NCBI GenBank assembly: GCA_049889215.1
Contig: JBMHDV010000007.1
Coordinates: forward strand, 1 to 64,000
Direction: 5' to 3'
Length of the DNA stretch: 64,000 nt
DNA from: UBA817 sp049889215
GTDB lineage: Bacteria > Margulisbacteria > Marinamargulisbacteria > UBA817
Shown piece by piece: positions 63,772-64,000 of this stretch; position 1 is the stretch's first letter; each line of letters opens with the position of its first letter. The translations under genes and the position numbers were made by a program. The notes beneath the pieces were generated by a model. The model was not told the origin of the DNA, ran no database searches, and worked only from the letters and a program-made list of their open reading frames with translations.

Positions 63772-63960
63772 TCAATCGCTATTAAGCTCTGAAGCTTGTG
63801 GGGTATCTTCTAAATCAATTTCAATTCCACCAAATCTCTTTGCCACAATATAGTAGGCAAAAGAAGATATTGCGCCAGAAAAATACCCGATGATCATGTA
63901 AAAAATTAGAAAAAGTATAAAAAGAAAATAAACTAAAACATCATCTGAAAAAAAAATCAT
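63772..63960 (-). CDS. Small membrane protein, unknown
   Basis: 62 residues. One long hydrophobic stretch (VYFLFILFLIFYMIIGYFSG) that could form one or two membrane helices, followed by SSFAYYIVAKRFGG and an acidic tail ending ELNSD. Not recognised. The AT-rich upstream sequence shows no clear Shine-Dalgarno. Plausible real gene near the window edge. Confidence 0.45.
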   Translation of the reverse strand: MIFFSDDVLVYFLFILFLIFYMIIGYFSGAISSFAYYIVAKRFGGIEIDLEDTPQASELNSD

Positions 63961-64000
63961 AAATAAACAAAAAGGTATTATTATGACTGCTGAGAATAGA

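Overview
The window is a compact, AT-rich bacterial chromosome segment. Neighbouring genes often overlap by 1-20 bases, and convergent genes share their stop codons. The cell it implies is a flagellated diderm: it has LptF/G-like and LptD-like lipopolysaccharide transport proteins, apolipoprotein N-acyltransferase (Lnt), an AttH-like exported protein, bactofilin, and a complete flagellar export gate with FliM/FliN. A DUF5693 protein, a pseudopilin/GspF pair and the mixture of families point to an uncultured lineage rather than a familiar model phylum. A Margulisbacteria-type organism would fit, but that is inference and cannot be settled from this sequence alone.

Layout. 1-10.4 kb: 5' end of gpmI, a lipase-maturation-factor homologue, a TPR-SET protein, 5-formyltetrahydrofolate cyclo-ligase, secA, prfB (with a programmed frameshift), alr and rnc. 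10.4-23 kb: a DUF5693 membrane protein, then a divergent flagellar operon that starts with a CofG-like protein lacking the radical-SAM cysteines and continues FliK-like, fliM, a ParA ATPase, fliN, fliO, P, Q, R, flhB, flhA and a FliA-type sigma factor. 23-28 kb (minus strand): pseudopilin and GspF-like pair, tatD, rsmI, bactofilin, M23 peptidase, TRIC-type channel. 27.9-28.75 kb: a non-coding repeat cluster next to tRNA-Pro(GGG). 28.8-35.3 kb: a PPR-SMR protein, ftsH, and a 1095-residue protein with IQ motifs. 35.3-47.7 kb: att-like ABC cluster, a sulfide/persulfide detoxification operon with a divergent CsoR-family regulator and a palindromic operator, a photolyase, DUF429, pyrR, hisB, ruvB and a delta-prime-like clamp-loader gene. 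47.7-55.8 kb: rpsU, lptF/G, a large TPR protein, lptD, a lipoprotein and lnt in one transcription unit. 55.7-64 kb: an FAD protein, a 36-residue-repeat coiled-coil protein, a GAF-GAF-cyclase, an F-box/ankyrin protein, an IS-end-like non-coding stretch and a small membrane protein.

Two themes stand out. First, many housekeeping genes carry a TANNNT -10 box exactly six bases before the start codon, several with a TTGA-type -35 box 16-17 bases further up. This implies leaderless transcripts and revises several start codons. Other genes, including most of the eukaryote-like ones, use ordinary Shine-Dalgarno leaders. Second, there is a scattered set of proteins built from domains typical of eukaryotes: SET, PPR-SMR, IQ, F-box plus ankyrin, and a lipase maturation factor. 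Together these suggest an organism that interacts with, or has taken genes from, a eukaryotic host or prey.
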